A stretch of 64,000 bases of DNA from Mycobacterium sp. MS1601 (GCF_001984215.1 NZ_CP019420.1:1054001-1118000), one strand, 5' to 3'; counted from the first letter of the stretch, positions 36,088-44,397 are shown. Numbers and translations are program-made. The notes: generated from the sequence alone by a model not told the origin.

Positions 36088-37044
36088 TCAAGAGTCGAGC
36101 AGGCGATAGCAGTCCCGGATTCGTTCGAGCCACCAGTCGCGGCGCTCGCCCGGAGCGCGCAGCGCAGCCAGCCGGGCCGGATCGGGCGCGACGGAACCGA
36201 CCTCCAGGAATCCGTCGACGGGCAGCACGGGCTCGACGACGTCCTCGACGAACAGCCCGCCGGTGCCCAGCCCACACGCATGCTCCAGTGTGGGAAGCGC
36301 CGCGGCCGCAGTCAGACCCACACCGATGCCGACGGCCGAATCCAGCGCACTGGAGACCACCACCGGAATGTCGATCTGCCCGACGATCGCCAGCAGCGCA
36401 CGCACACCGCCCAGCGGGGCCACCTTCACCACCGCAACGTCCGCAGCATGTTCGCGGACCACCAGCAGCGGATCCTCCGCCTTGCGGATGCTCTCGTCGG
36501 CGGCCACCGGAACCCGCACGCGGCGGCGCACTTCGGCCAGCTCGGCCACAGTCGCGCAGGGCTGCTCCAGATACTCCAACGGCCCGTCGGCCGTCAAGGC
36601 AGCCGCGGCCGTCACCGCCTCGTCGACCGACCAGCCGCCGTTGGCATCCACCCGCACCGTCGGGATCAGCGCGCGCACGGCATTGACCCGGGCGACGTCG
36701 TCGACCAGCGTCTGGCCGGGTTCGGCGACCTTGACCTTGGCCGTGCCCGCCCCGGGGAACCGCGCCAGCACGTCCGGCACCTGCTCGGCGGACACGGCAG
36801 GCACCGTGGCATTGATCGGGATACGCGTGCGCCGCAACTCCGGCGGGTTCCCGTAGGCGGAGTCGACGGCCGAGGCCAGCCAGTGCGCGGCCTCCTGCGG
36901 GCCGTACTCGAGGAACGGGCCGAACTCCCCCCATCCGGTCGGGCCCTCGATCAGCGCGACCTCACGGGTGGTGATGCCACGGAAGCGCACCCGCATCGGC
37001 AGCGTGACGACATGGGTGCGGTCCAGCAGATCCGGCAACAGCAT
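36088..37044 (-). CDS. menC: o-Succinylbenzoate synthase MenC
   Basis: A 318-residue enolase-superfamily enzyme that dehydrates SHCHC to o-succinylbenzoate in menaquinone synthesis. The first catalytic Lys lies in KVKV, magnesium ligands are in VRVDANGGW, LEQPC and AADES, and the second Lys is in VVKVAPLGG. The length agrees with short actinobacterial MenC proteins. It is followed downstream by the DUF1707/DJ-1 pair and then by bpoC-menD on the same strand. Confidence 0.93.
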   Translation of the reverse strand: MLLPDLLDRTHVVTLPMRVRFRGITTREVALIEGPTGWGEFGPFLEYGPQEAAHWLASAVDSAYGNPPELRRTRIPINATVPAVSAEQVPDVLARFPGAGTAKVKVAEPGQTLVDDVARVNAVRALIPTVRVDANGGWSVDEAVTAAAALTADGPLEYLEQPCATVAELAEVRRRVRVPVAADESIRKAEDPLLVVREHAADVAVVKVAPLGGVRALLAIVGQIDIPVVVSSALDSAVGIGVGLTAAAALPTLEHACGLGTGGLFVEDVVEPVLPVDGFLEVGSVAPDPARLAALRAPGERRDWWLERIRDCYRLLDS

Positions 37045-37056
37045 CCGCCGATGGTG

Positions 37057-37647
37057 TCAGAAGAACGTGCTGGTCTGTGTTCTGGCGCCGTTGTCGCAGC
37101 TGATCGTGACGTTCCAGTTCTGGAACTTGGGAATGGCCGGGACGATCACCAGATCGAAGGTCGTGTTCTTCTGCAGAAAGAAACTGCGGGTGTACCAATC
37201 CGATTGGTAGGTGCACTGCGAGTCGACTCCGCTGCGGTCGGTGATGCTGGCAGTCAGTCCGCCCACCCGCGGCGACCAGGTCACGCCTGGGCCGGACGGC
37301 GGCTTGGGAGCAGGCGCAGACACCGTGCGGGACGCAGCGGCGGCATTGTCCTGCGCCGCCTCGGCCCGGATGGCCGGGGTGACGCAGACCAGGTCACCGA
37401 CAAACGCCTCGCGCCAGACGAATCCGGGCTCACAGGTATCCGAGCCGGGTATCGCGTTGAGGAACGGGCGGGCGTTCTCCTCGGCGGTCCGAGCGCGGAC
37501 CGCGGGCGTCACGCAGACCAGGTCGCCGGGTCGGGCTTCGCGCCAGACGAAACCCTGCTGGCAGGTGTCGTCGGCGGCGGCCGTCGGCGCACCGAGTCCG
37601 GCAAGCGCGGTGACAGCCGCGCACGTCAGAACTAGTTTCCAGAACAT
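37057..37647 (-). CDS. Secreted protein with two tandem CxxGFVWREA/VCVTP repeats
   Basis: A 196-residue exported protein. A signal peptide covers residues 1-25 (cleavage near TAAADD). Two 30-odd-residue repeats follow, each DTCxxGFVWREAxxGDLVCVTP followed by an R-rich helix ending in N, at about residues 27-59 and 67-99. Then comes a Pro-rich hinge and a beta-rich C-terminal domain with two Cys. The repeats occur in secreted actinobacterial proteins of unknown role. ATG 37647 has AAGGAG upstream; the extension to 37770 overlaps the fadD8 promoter and is rejected. Confidence 0.8.
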   Translation of the reverse strand: MFWKLVLTCAAVTALAGLGAPTAAADDTCQQGFVWREARPGDLVCVTPAVRARTAEENARPFLNAIPGSDTCEPGFVWREAFVGDLVCVTPAIRAEAAQDNAAAASRTVSAPAPKPPSGPGVTWSPRVGGLTASITDRSGVDSQCTYQSDWYTRSFFLQKNTTFDLVIVPAIPKFQNWNVTISCDNGARTQTSTFF

Positions 37648-37743
37648 CAGTCGAGCTCCTTCCCAGACGACTCGAACGCTAGGAAGGAATAACCCGCGGG
37701 TCACGCGTAGTTCGCTACCCGACCACCGACTGTTTCGAAAAAC

Positions 37744-37757
37744 TGCAACACGTTCTA
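37744..37757. promoter_or_regulatory. KstR-type operator upstream of fadD8
   Basis: TGCAACACGTTCTA fits the KstR consensus TnnAACnnGTTnnA at every fixed position; on the other strand it reads TAGAACGTGTTGCA. It lies 11 bases before the ATG at 37769, overlapping the place of the promoter, as in repressed sterol-catabolism genes. KstR is the TetR-type repressor of cholesterol catabolism in mycobacteria, so fadD8 is probably derepressed on sterols. Confidence 0.8.
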
Positions 37758-37768
37758 GTCTGGGTTTC

Positions 37769-39370
37769 ATGAGCGACGACCTGCTGCGCCATCCCGTTCA
37801 TTCCGGCCACCTGCTCGCGGGCGCCCTGAAGCGACACCGCAACAAGCCGCTGCTGCATCTGGGTGACACCACCCTGACCGGCGGACAGCTCGCCGACCGC
37901 ATCAGCCAGTACATTCAGGCCTTCGAGGCCGTGGGTGCCGGCACCGGCACCGCGGTGGGCCTGCTGTCGTTGAACCGGCCCGAGGTGCTGATGATCGTGG
38001 GCGCCGGACAGACCCAGGGGTATCGCCGCACCGCACTACACCCTCTCGGCTCACTCGACGATCACGCCTATGTGCTCTCCGATGCCGGGGTGACCTCGCT
38101 GATCATCGACCCGCAGCCGATGTTCGTCGAACGCGCGCTGGGCCTGCTGGGCAAGGTGGACTCACTCAAGCAGATCCTCACCATCGGACCCGTTCCGCCG
38201 GAGCTGAGCGACGTGGCCGTCGACCTCAATGCCGAGGCGGCGCGCTTCGAGCCGCGCACGCTTGTGGCCGCGGACCTGCCGCCGGATCACATCGGCGGGC
38301 TGACCTACACCGGCGGCACCACCGGCAAACCCAAGGGCGTCATCATGACGGTGCAGGCCACCACCACCATGACGACGATCCAGCTGGCCGAGTGGGAATG
38401 GCCGGAAACACCGCGCTTCCTGATGATCACCCCGCTGTCGCATGCCGGTGCGGCGTACTTCCTGCCGACGGCCGTCAAGGGCGGCGAGATGTTCGTACTG
38501 CCCAAGTTCGACCCGGCCGAGGTGTTGCGGACCATCGAGGAGAAGAAGATCACCGCGACCTTCCTGGTGCCGTCGATGCTGTACGCGCTGATGGACCACC
38601 CGGATTCACACACGCGGGACCTGTCCTCGCTGGAGACGGTGTACTACGGCGCCTCGGCCATCAACCCGGTGCGACTGGCCGAGGCAATTGCGAGGTTCGG
38701 CAAGATCTTCGCCCAGAACTACGGCCAGTCCGAGGCGCCGATGGCCATCTCCTATCTGGCCAAGGGTGATCACGACGAGAAACGGCTGTCGTCCTGTGGG
38801 CGGCCCACGTTGTTCGCCCGCTGTGCATTGCTGGATGCCGACGGCAACCCGGTGCCGCAGGGCGAACCGGGTGAAATCTGTGTATCCGGGCCACTTCTCG
38901 CCGGCGGCTACTGGCAGAAACCTGACGAGACTTCGCAGACTTTTAAAGACGGCTGGCTGCGCACCGGTGACATGGCCCGCGAGGACGCCGACGGTTTCTG
39001 GTTCATCGTCGACCGGGTCAAGGACATGATCGTCACCGGTGGTTTCAACGTGTTTCCGCGCGAGGTCGAGGACGTCATCGCCGAGCACCCGTCCGTCGCG
39101 CAGGTGTGCGTGGTGGGCACTCCCGACGACAAGTGGGGTGAGGCCGTCACCGCGGTGGTGGTGCTGCGCCCGGATGCCCTGTCCGACGAGGCCGCCGTCG
39201 CCCAGATGACCGCCGAGATCCAGGCTGCGGTCAAGGAACGCAAGGGGTCGGTGCAGTCACCCAAGCAGGTGGTGATCGCCGAGTCGCTGCCGCTGACAGG
39301 GCTGGGCAAGCCGGACAAGAAGGCGGTGCGGGCCCGCTTCTGGGAAGGCGCGGCCCGCTCGGTCGGTTAG
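37769..39370 (+). CDS. fadD8: Acyl-CoA synthetase FadD8 (AMP-binding)
   Basis: A 533-residue acyl-activating enzyme that forms an acyl-AMP and then an acyl-CoA. The P-loop-like motif is YTGGTTGKPKG, the central motif is YGQSEAP, the hinge is in GDMAR through IVDRVKDMI, and the adenylation Lys is in GLGKPDKK. It corresponds to M. tuberculosis Rv0551c by order. ATG 37769 is preferred to upstream in-frame starts, which lie inside the divergent secreted-protein gene. The KstR-type site ahead of it suggests a role with sterol-derived acids. A 49-bp palindromic repeat follows the stop. Confidence 0.92.
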   Translation: MSDDLLRHPVHSGHLLAGALKRHRNKPLLHLGDTTLTGGQLADRISQYIQAFEAVGAGTGTAVGLLSLNRPEVLMIVGAGQTQGYRRTALHPLGSLDDHAYVLSDAGVTSLIIDPQPMFVERALGLLGKVDSLKQILTIGPVPPELSDVAVDLNAEAARFEPRTLVAADLPPDHIGGLTYTGGTTGKPKGVIMTVQATTTMTTIQLAEWEWPETPRFLMITPLSHAGAAYFLPTAVKGGEMFVLPKFDPAEVLRTIEEKKITATFLVPSMLYALMDHPDSHTRDLSSLETVYYGASAINPVRLAEAIARFGKIFAQNYGQSEAPMAISYLAKGDHDEKRLSSCGRPTLFARCALLDADGNPVPQGEPGEICVSGPLLAGGYWQKPDETSQTFKDGWLRTGDMAREDADGFWFIVDRVKDMIVTGGFNVFPREVEDVIAEHPSVAQVCVVGTPDDKWGEAVTAVVVLRPDALSDEAAVAQMTAEIQAAVKERKGSVQSPKQVVIAESLPLTGLGKPDKKAVRARFWEGAARSVG

Positions 39371-39371
39371 G

Positions 39372-39420
39372 GATTTCGGCGTGAATCCGGTCGCTCAGCG
39401 GTCGGAATCACGCCGAAATC
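39372..39420. repeat. 49-bp palindromic repeat, copy 3
   Basis: It begins two bases after the fadD8 stop and its last bases overlap the stop of the convergent methyltransferase gene. The outer arms (GATTTCGGCGTGA and its complement) are intact, with a few mismatches nearer the centre CTCAGCG. As with copies 1 and 2, it separates convergent genes. Confidence 0.85.
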
Positions 39421-40012
39421 ACAGGAATTCCCGGGCGGCGACGGACGATCCGTCGGCGGTGTCGTAGACGTCGATCACCACGTCGTCGTCGCAGTATCTG
39501 CCCAGCCACATCAACCCCGGCGTCGCCGCCAGCACCGTGTGCACCTCGTCGCCGGTGATCGGGTAATCCTCGACCGGGTGGCGCCAGTGCGCGGCCAACA
39601 CCGTCGCCCCCGGAGCCAGCCTGGGCACCTCGCGAGCCAGCACACCTGCCAAGGTCTCGGCACTCAGGTAGTAACCGACCTCGCTGAGCACCACCAGATC
39701 AAACGGCCCGTCGGGCCAGGGGTCGTCCAGCGCCCCGCGAGCAAAGCTCACCCCCGAGGCCACCCGCGCCGCCGCCGATTCCAGGGCGGCCGAGGCCACG
39801 TCGATGGCGGTGACGTGATCGCAGCGTTGCACCAGCAACTCGGTGAAAGTGCCGATGGAACAACCGGGTTCAAAAGCGTGACGGTAGCGCGGCTGCGGCA
39901 ACAGCGACAGGGTGATCGCATACTTACGCTGCTCATACCAGCGAGTGGAGAGTTGAAAAGGGTCGTCGGCCTCGGCGTAGATACGCTCGAAATACGAATC
40001 GGGCAGTCTCAT
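39419..40012 (-). CDS. NodS-like SAM-dependent methyltransferase
   Basis: A 197-residue class I methyltransferase. FEPGCSIGTFTELL is SAM motif I, AIDVASAALE is motif II and FDLVVLSEVGYYL is motif IV; the length and the YFERIYAEADDPF start are like NodS, which N-methylates a de-acetylated amino sugar. Its ATG overlaps the stop of the PIG-L gene (ATGA). It is the last of four coupled minus-strand genes. The substrate is inferred to be an amino-sugar derivative, without direct proof. Confidence 0.8.
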   Translation of the reverse strand: MRLPDSYFERIYAEADDPFQLSTRWYEQRKYAITLSLLPQPRYRHAFEPGCSIGTFTELLVQRCDHVTAIDVASAALESAAARVASGVSFARGALDDPWPDGPFDLVVLSEVGYYLSAETLAGVLAREVPRLAPGATVLAAHWRHPVEDYPITGDEVHTVLAATPGLMWLGRYCDDDVVIDVYDTADGSSVAAREFL

Positions 40013-40752
40013 CGGAACAACACCTCCCCCACGGCCAGCAGTCGCCGCAGCACGATTGGCGGCAACACCGGGTCAAGACCCGGCTCCGGAGGCTCGAACT
40101 GACTCCGAAAGCACTGCGCCGCACGCTGTTTGCGGCCCAGCGCCTGCCGGTCCAGGGGCACCGAAACGGCCCGCTGCCACGGCACATCCGGATCGGCGGG
40201 CTGCGCCCAATGCCACATCCAGACGGGATACTCGACAAATGTGACACCCGCACGTTCCGAGGCGACGGCCGCGGCGCGACCCACCGCCTCGTGGTCGGGA
40301 TGTCCGTCACCGCGCCACGTTGCCGCACACCAGGCACCGCTGCCCGAAAGCTGCTCGGTGAGCAGGTCGGCAAGACGATCCTCGTGGTCGGCCACCGCCC
40401 CGTCCGGCAGCCCAAGGCGGGTGAGGCTCTTGACTCCCAGAGCGGCTGCGGCACGGTCCAACTCAGCGCGTCGCGTCTGCTCGAGGCGAAGCTGGTCGAA
40501 TTTCGAGATACCCGGGTAGGCCGCGCCGCCGTCGCTGACCGACACCACCGACACCTCGGTGCCGCCCGCCGCCAGCTGCGCCAGCGTGCCACCCAGCCCC
40601 AGGGTTTCGTCGTCGGGGTGCGGAGCCACCACCACCAGCGCGGGACACTCGGACAGATCCATCAGCGGCGCCCGATCGACACTCAACCAGTCCCGGACCG
40701 ACGTGCCGCCGCCCGACAGCGGGGCCGCGGCCAGGCGGGCACCGTTGCTCAC
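40009..40752 (-). CDS. PIG-L family N-deacetylase (second copy in the window)
   Basis: A 247-residue zinc deacetylase-fold protein. The signature VVVAPHPDDETLG and the third ligand in DGHPDHEAVG are canonical, unlike the AHCDD variant at 20185. It likely removes an acyl group from an N-acyl amino sugar or similar. GTG 40752 overlaps the end of the acyl-CoA-dehydrogenase-like gene, and it is coupled downstream to the NodS-like gene. In some bacteria these two domains are fused in one protein, which supports a joint function. Confidence 0.88.
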   Translation of the reverse strand: MSNGARLAAAPLSGGGTSVRDWLSVDRAPLMDLSECPALVVVAPHPDDETLGLGGTLAQLAAGGTEVSVVSVSDGGAAYPGISKFDQLRLEQTRRAELDRAAAALGVKSLTRLGLPDGAVADHEDRLADLLTEQLSGSGAWCAATWRGDGHPDHEAVGRAAAVASERAGVTFVEYPVWMWHWAQPADPDVPWQRAVSVPLDRQALGRKQRAAQCFRSQFEPPEPGLDPVLPPIVLRRLLAVGEVLFR

Positions 40753-41615
40753 GACGACCTCACCAGACGACCCAGAGCCGCGAGGTCACGCTCGGCGTGG
40801 CTCTGACGGACGTAGACACCCAGATCGGCCACCCGCTGCGCGTGAGCGGCATCGGTGCACAACGGAGCGGGACCCAGCGCCCGTCCGGTGCGGGTGATCG
40901 CCTGGTCGACGGCATCCTCGACGACGGCCCGTACACGACGGGCCAGCCGCTCGGCATCACCGAGCGGGTCGGCGTCGATCTGGGCGGCTGCCGCTTCCAG
41001 CATCGAGTCCGCCGCGGCCAGCGCGGCATCAACCGCCCCGAGGTGCGCCAAGGCATGCTCGTCACGGGCCTTGCGGTACAACGGCGCCGCGACGGACCGC
41101 GCTCCCCCCAACCAACAGGCGGCCACCCCGATGGCACCGTGCCAGAATCCGGGCCGGTCCAGATACTCACCCACATACACGGCCTTGGTGTCCTGGAAAC
41201 GCACCGCGCGCGTGTCACTTCCGGACATCCCCACATTCACCCAGTTGCCGGGCTGCGGTGCGGCGTCGGCCACCGCCACCGCGTAGAGGCCTCCTTGGGT
41301 GGTCACCAACGCGTGGGTGCACAGACCCGCCCCGGAACACCAGGCCTTCACACCGTTGAGCACGTCATCCTCGGCGGTCACCACGGCGTCGGGAGCCTCG
41401 GCGGCCCACACTCCCCAGAGTTCATGTGGGGCAGGGGGTTTGCCACCGAGTTCGTGCAGAATCGCCACCGCATCGCAGTGTGCCTCGGCCAGTCGCGCCG
41501 CCACCAGGTCCTGCTCGGCGAGTTCGGCCAACCGCCGCCAGCGCTGCGCCGTGGCACCGGAACCGGGCAGCGGAAGATCCAGCACCCCCGCCTGCAGCCA
41601 CTCTTGCACCGTCAT
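40749..41615 (-). CDS. Acyl-CoA dehydrogenase-like protein, short
   Basis: A 288-residue protein with the middle beta-domain (NGVKAWCSGAGLCTHALV) and the C-terminal helical bundle of acyl-CoA dehydrogenases. It is about 90 residues shorter than typical members, chiefly at the N-terminal helical domain, and the usual catalytic Glu is not obvious. It may be a redox enzyme for an unusual substrate or a non-dehydrogenase relative. ATG 41615 overlaps the GT2 stop, and it is the second gene of the coupled four-gene operon. Confidence 0.75.
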   Translation of the reverse strand: MTVQEWLQAGVLDLPLPGSGATAQRWRRLAELAEQDLVAARLAEAHCDAVAILHELGGKPPAPHELWGVWAAEAPDAVVTAEDDVLNGVKAWCSGAGLCTHALVTTQGGLYAVAVADAAPQPGNWVNVGMSGSDTRAVRFQDTKAVYVGEYLDRPGFWHGAIGVAACWLGGARSVAAPLYRKARDEHALAHLGAVDAALAAADSMLEAAAAQIDADPLGDAERLARRVRAVVEDAVDQAITRTGRALGPAPLCTDAAHAQRVADLGVYVRQSHAERDLAALGRLVRSS

Positions 41616-42289
41616 GCGGAGTCCTTCGTCAGCGAGCGCAGGTGTGCGGCGAACCCGCCGGGAGCGCGGCCTCGAGGCCGCGCCGAGGTCGCCACCGACA
41701 GCGCCTGATCGTGCCGGATGCGGTACCCGGCGGCCTCGAAGCGCCGCACCAGGTCGACGTCCTCACTGCTGCTCAGCGCACGGAAGCCACCGACCTGCCA
41801 ATAGGCCTGCGCGCGGAACCCCATGTTGGCGCCGTGCACATGGTCGGTCCGGCTCTCGTAGCCGCGTACGTAACGGCGCAGCACCGCCGCCGGCAGCCGA
41901 CGCCAGTCTGAGATGCGGACCACCCCCAGCACCATGTCGGCACGGGAGTCCAGTTGTCGGATCAGCCAGTCCGGGTCCACCTGGGTGTCGGCGTCGGTGG
42001 TGGCGTACCAGGCGCCCTCGTCAGGTGTACACAACGTGCGCGCGTAGGTGAAGCCGGCCGCCCGAGCGGCACCGACATTGCCGGCGTCGACCCTCACGAA
42101 GTGCACGTCGGGACCGAAAGCCCCAGCCAGTCGCTCACTGTTGTCGTCACAGTTGTCGAGCACCACCACGATCTGCACCGGGACCGGCGCACCGGCTGCG
42201 GCGGTGACGACCGCACGCAGGCTTCGCGGCAGATTGGCGTGCTCGTTGTGTGCGGGAATCACCACAGCTGCCGCCGAGATATCTGTCAC
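41612..42289 (-). CDS. Family 2 glycosyltransferase leading a four-gene operon
   Basis: A 225-residue GT-A enzyme. VIPAHNEHANLPRSL begins the fold, VVLDNCDDNS binds nucleotide and ATTDADTQVD supplies the DxD-type metal site; SSSEDVDLVRRFE bears the probable base. It is shorter than most GT2 enzymes and lacks a membrane segment. GTG 42289 starts the operon. All four genes (GT2, acyl-CoA-dehydrogenase-like, PIG-L, NodS-like) overlap by four bases, which implies one functional unit. Confidence 0.88.
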   Translation of the reverse strand: MTDISAAAVVIPAHNEHANLPRSLRAVVTAAAGAPVPVQIVVVLDNCDDNSERLAGAFGPDVHFVRVDAGNVGAARAAGFTYARTLCTPDEGAWYATTDADTQVDPDWLIRQLDSRADMVLGVVRISDWRRLPAAVLRRYVRGYESRTDHVHGANMGFRAQAYWQVGGFRALSSSEDVDLVRRFEAAGYRIRHDQALSVATSARPRGRAPGGFAAHLRSLTKDSA

Positions 42290-42357
42290 GGCAGGTGAGT
42301 AACCATTTCGGCGGGATCCACACCCACGGCGTCCGACGGTGGTGGCAGCATAGGAGC

Positions 42358-43041
42358 GTGCCTCACACCGCAGCGATGTTCGACTTCTCCGGCACTCTGT
42401 TCCGCCTCGAGGAGGACCCCAGCTGGTTTGCCGGGATGTCGGTCGACGACAAGGCCGTAGATGGGCACGTGCAGGCCGAGCTGATGCGGCGACTCACCGC
42501 CCCCACCGGACGATCGGTGGAGATGGGGCCCGAGGAGTATCACGCCTGGTGCAACCGCGACCTGGCCCCGCATCTGCACCGCGAGGCCTACCTGCACGTA
42601 CTGCGTGAATCGGGCGTCGCCGACCACCACGCCGAATCGCTCTACCAACGTGTCATCGACCCGTCGTCGTGGACGCCGTACCCGGACACTGCCGAAGTGC
42701 TGTCGTCGCTGGCAGCGCAGGGCATCAAGACCGCGGTGGTGTCGAACATCCCGTTCGACATCCGACCCGCCTTCGCCGCTATCGGCGCCGACAAGCACGT
42801 CGACGAGTTCGTGCTGTCCTTCGAAGTGGGCTCCGTCAAGCCGAACCCCGAGATCTTCGAGGCGGCCCTGCAGCGGCTGGGGGTTGCCGCGGGTGATGCC
42901 GTGATGGTCGGTGACAGCGATGAGGCCGACGGCGGCGCTCGCGCGGTGGGGTGCAGTTTCATCCTGGTGGACCCACTGCCCACCCTCGAGCGACCAGACG
43001 GTTTGCTGCGGCCCCTTCGGCAGTTCGGTTTCGAGGTCTAA
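42358..43041 (+). CDS. HAD-family hydrolase
   Basis: A 227-residue haloacid-dehalogenase-fold hydrolase. Motif I is FDFSGTLF with nucleophile Asp9 and Ser at the position where phosphatases usually have a second Asp, motif II is VVSNIPFD, motif III Lys is in VGSVKPNPEIF and motif IV is MVGDSDEADGGA. The Ser in motif I makes a dehalogenase or altered phosphatase activity possible. GTG 42358 has AGGAG five bases upstream; the in-frame extension to 42250 overlaps the divergent gene. Confidence 0.85.
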   Translation: MPHTAAMFDFSGTLFRLEEDPSWFAGMSVDDKAVDGHVQAELMRRLTAPTGRSVEMGPEEYHAWCNRDLAPHLHREAYLHVLRESGVADHHAESLYQRVIDPSSWTPYPDTAEVLSSLAAQGIKTAVVSNIPFDIRPAFAAIGADKHVDEFVLSFEVGSVKPNPEIFEAALQRLGVAAGDAVMVGDSDEADGGARAVGCSFILVDPLPTLERPDGLLRPLRQFGFEV

Positions 43042-43051
43042 CCTTTCCAGC

Positions 43052-43501
43052 ATGGCCGATCCCCGCCCACCCTGGTGGCTCAAACCGATGAACAAGGTGT
43101 ACATGGGTGCCCAGAAGATCGGGATCCCGATCTTCGGCAAGGAGGGTCCGCTGGTGCTGACGGTCATCGGCCGCAAGTCCGGCAAGCCGCGCTCCACCCC
43201 CATCACGCCGATGTACGTCGACGGAAAGCGTTATGTGGTGGGCGGTTTCCCAGGTGCGGACTGGGTGCGCAACGCGCAGGTCAACCCCAATGCGGTGTTG
43301 ACGCAGGGGCGCCGCAGCGAGCAGGTGCGCATGGTCGAGCTGTCCGCCGAGGAGGCCCGGCCGCTGCTGTACGTCTTTCCGGAGAAGGTGCCCACCGGCG
43401 TCAGCTTCATGAAAAACGCCGGCCTGGTCACCGAGGGCACCCCGCAGGAGTTCGAAGCGCTGGCCGGGCGCTGTGCGGTGTTCCGGTTCGATACCGTGTG
43501 A
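43052..43501 (+). CDS. DUF385/Ddn-like deazaflavin-dependent nitroreductase family protein
   Basis: A 149-residue split-barrel protein. PLVLTVIGRKSGKPRSTPI followed by a VGGFPGADWVRNAQVNPNAV segment are hallmarks of the F420-binding Ddn/DUF385 group, which is large in mycobacteria. It probably uses reduced F420 to reduce a quinone or other small molecule, a sensible partner near menaquinone genes though unproven. It starts ten bases after the HAD gene and ends four bases before menB, so the three may be one transcript. Confidence 0.87.
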   Translation: MADPRPPWWLKPMNKVYMGAQKIGIPIFGKEGPLVLTVIGRKSGKPRSTPITPMYVDGKRYVVGGFPGADWVRNAQVNPNAVLTQGRRSEQVRMVELSAEEARPLLYVFPEKVPTGVSFMKNAGLVTEGTPQEFEALAGRCAVFRFDTV

Positions 43502-43505
43502 ATCC

Positions 43506-44396
43506 GTGACCTTTGACCCCAGCCTCTGGCAGCCGGTCGCCGGCTTCGATTTCACCGACATCACCTACCACCGGGCGTTGAACGACGCGACGGTCCGGGT
43601 GGCGTTCAACCGGCCCGAGGTGCGCAACGCGTTCCGTCCGCACACCGTCGACGAGCTGTACCAGGCGCTCGATCACGCACGGATGGACCCGACGGTGGGT
43701 GTGGTGCTGCTGACCGGAAACGGCCCCTCACCCAAGGACGGCGGCTGGGCGTTCTGCTCGGGAGGCGATCAGCGCATCCGTGGCCGCAGCGGCTACCAGT
43801 ACGCCTCCGGCGAGACGGCCGACTCCGTCGACGTGGCGCGCGCGGGCCGGCTGCACATCCTCGAGGTGCAGCGGCTCATCCGGTTCATGCCGAAGCCGGT
43901 GATTTGTCTGGTCAACGGGTGGGCGGCGGGTGGCGGACACTCGCTGCACGTGGTGTGCGACCTGACGCTGGCATCACGCGAGCATGCCCGGTTCAAGCAG
44001 ACCGACGCCGACGTCGGCAGTTTCGACGGCGGCTACGGCAGTGCCTACCTGGCCCGGCAGGTGGGGCAGAAGTTCGCCCGCGAAATCTTCTTCCTGGGCG
44101 AGACCTACACCGCCGAGCAGATGTTCCAGATGGGCGCGGTGAATCGCGTCGTGGACCACGCCGAGCTGGAGAACGTCGCCCTGGACTGGGCCGCCAAGAT
44201 CAACGGCAAGTCCCCGCAGGCCCAGCGGATGTTGAAGTACGCGTTCAACCTGCTCGACGACGGACTGGTGGGCCAGCAGTTGTTCGCCGGTGAGGCCACT
44301 CGGCTGGCGTACATGACCGACGAGGCTGTGGAGGGACGCGACGCGTTCCTGGAGAAACGCGATCCCGACTGGACGCCGTTCCCCCGCTACTTCTAG
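43506..44396 (+). CDS. menB: 1,4-Dihydroxy-2-naphthoyl-CoA synthase MenB
   Basis: A 296-residue crotonase-fold enzyme that closes the naphthoate ring of menaquinone from o-succinylbenzoyl-CoA. VAFNRPEVRNAFRPHTVDEL, FCSGGDQRIRGRSGYQY, VNGWAAGGGHSLH and the DVGSFDGGYGSAYLA region are nearly identical to the tuberculosis protein as remembered. GTG 43506 is the likely start; the family may have a somewhat longer, variable N-terminus. It ends one base before copy 4 of the palindromic repeat. Confidence 0.95.
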   Translation: MTFDPSLWQPVAGFDFTDITYHRALNDATVRVAFNRPEVRNAFRPHTVDELYQALDHARMDPTVGVVLLTGNGPSPKDGGWAFCSGGDQRIRGRSGYQYASGETADSVDVARAGRLHILEVQRLIRFMPKPVICLVNGWAAGGGHSLHVVCDLTLASREHARFKQTDADVGSFDGGYGSAYLARQVGQKFAREIFFLGETYTAEQMFQMGAVNRVVDHAELENVALDWAAKINGKSPQAQRMLKYAFNLLDDGLVGQQLFAGEATRLAYMTDEAVEGRDAFLEKRDPDWTPFPRYF

Positions 44397-44397
44397 C

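Noticed and set aside
35716..37635. A 639-codon plus-strand open frame
   Set aside because: It lies antisense to the DUF1707, menC and secreted-protein genes, is His/Arg/Gln-rich, and has no ribosome site; it is a shadow of high-GC coding DNA.
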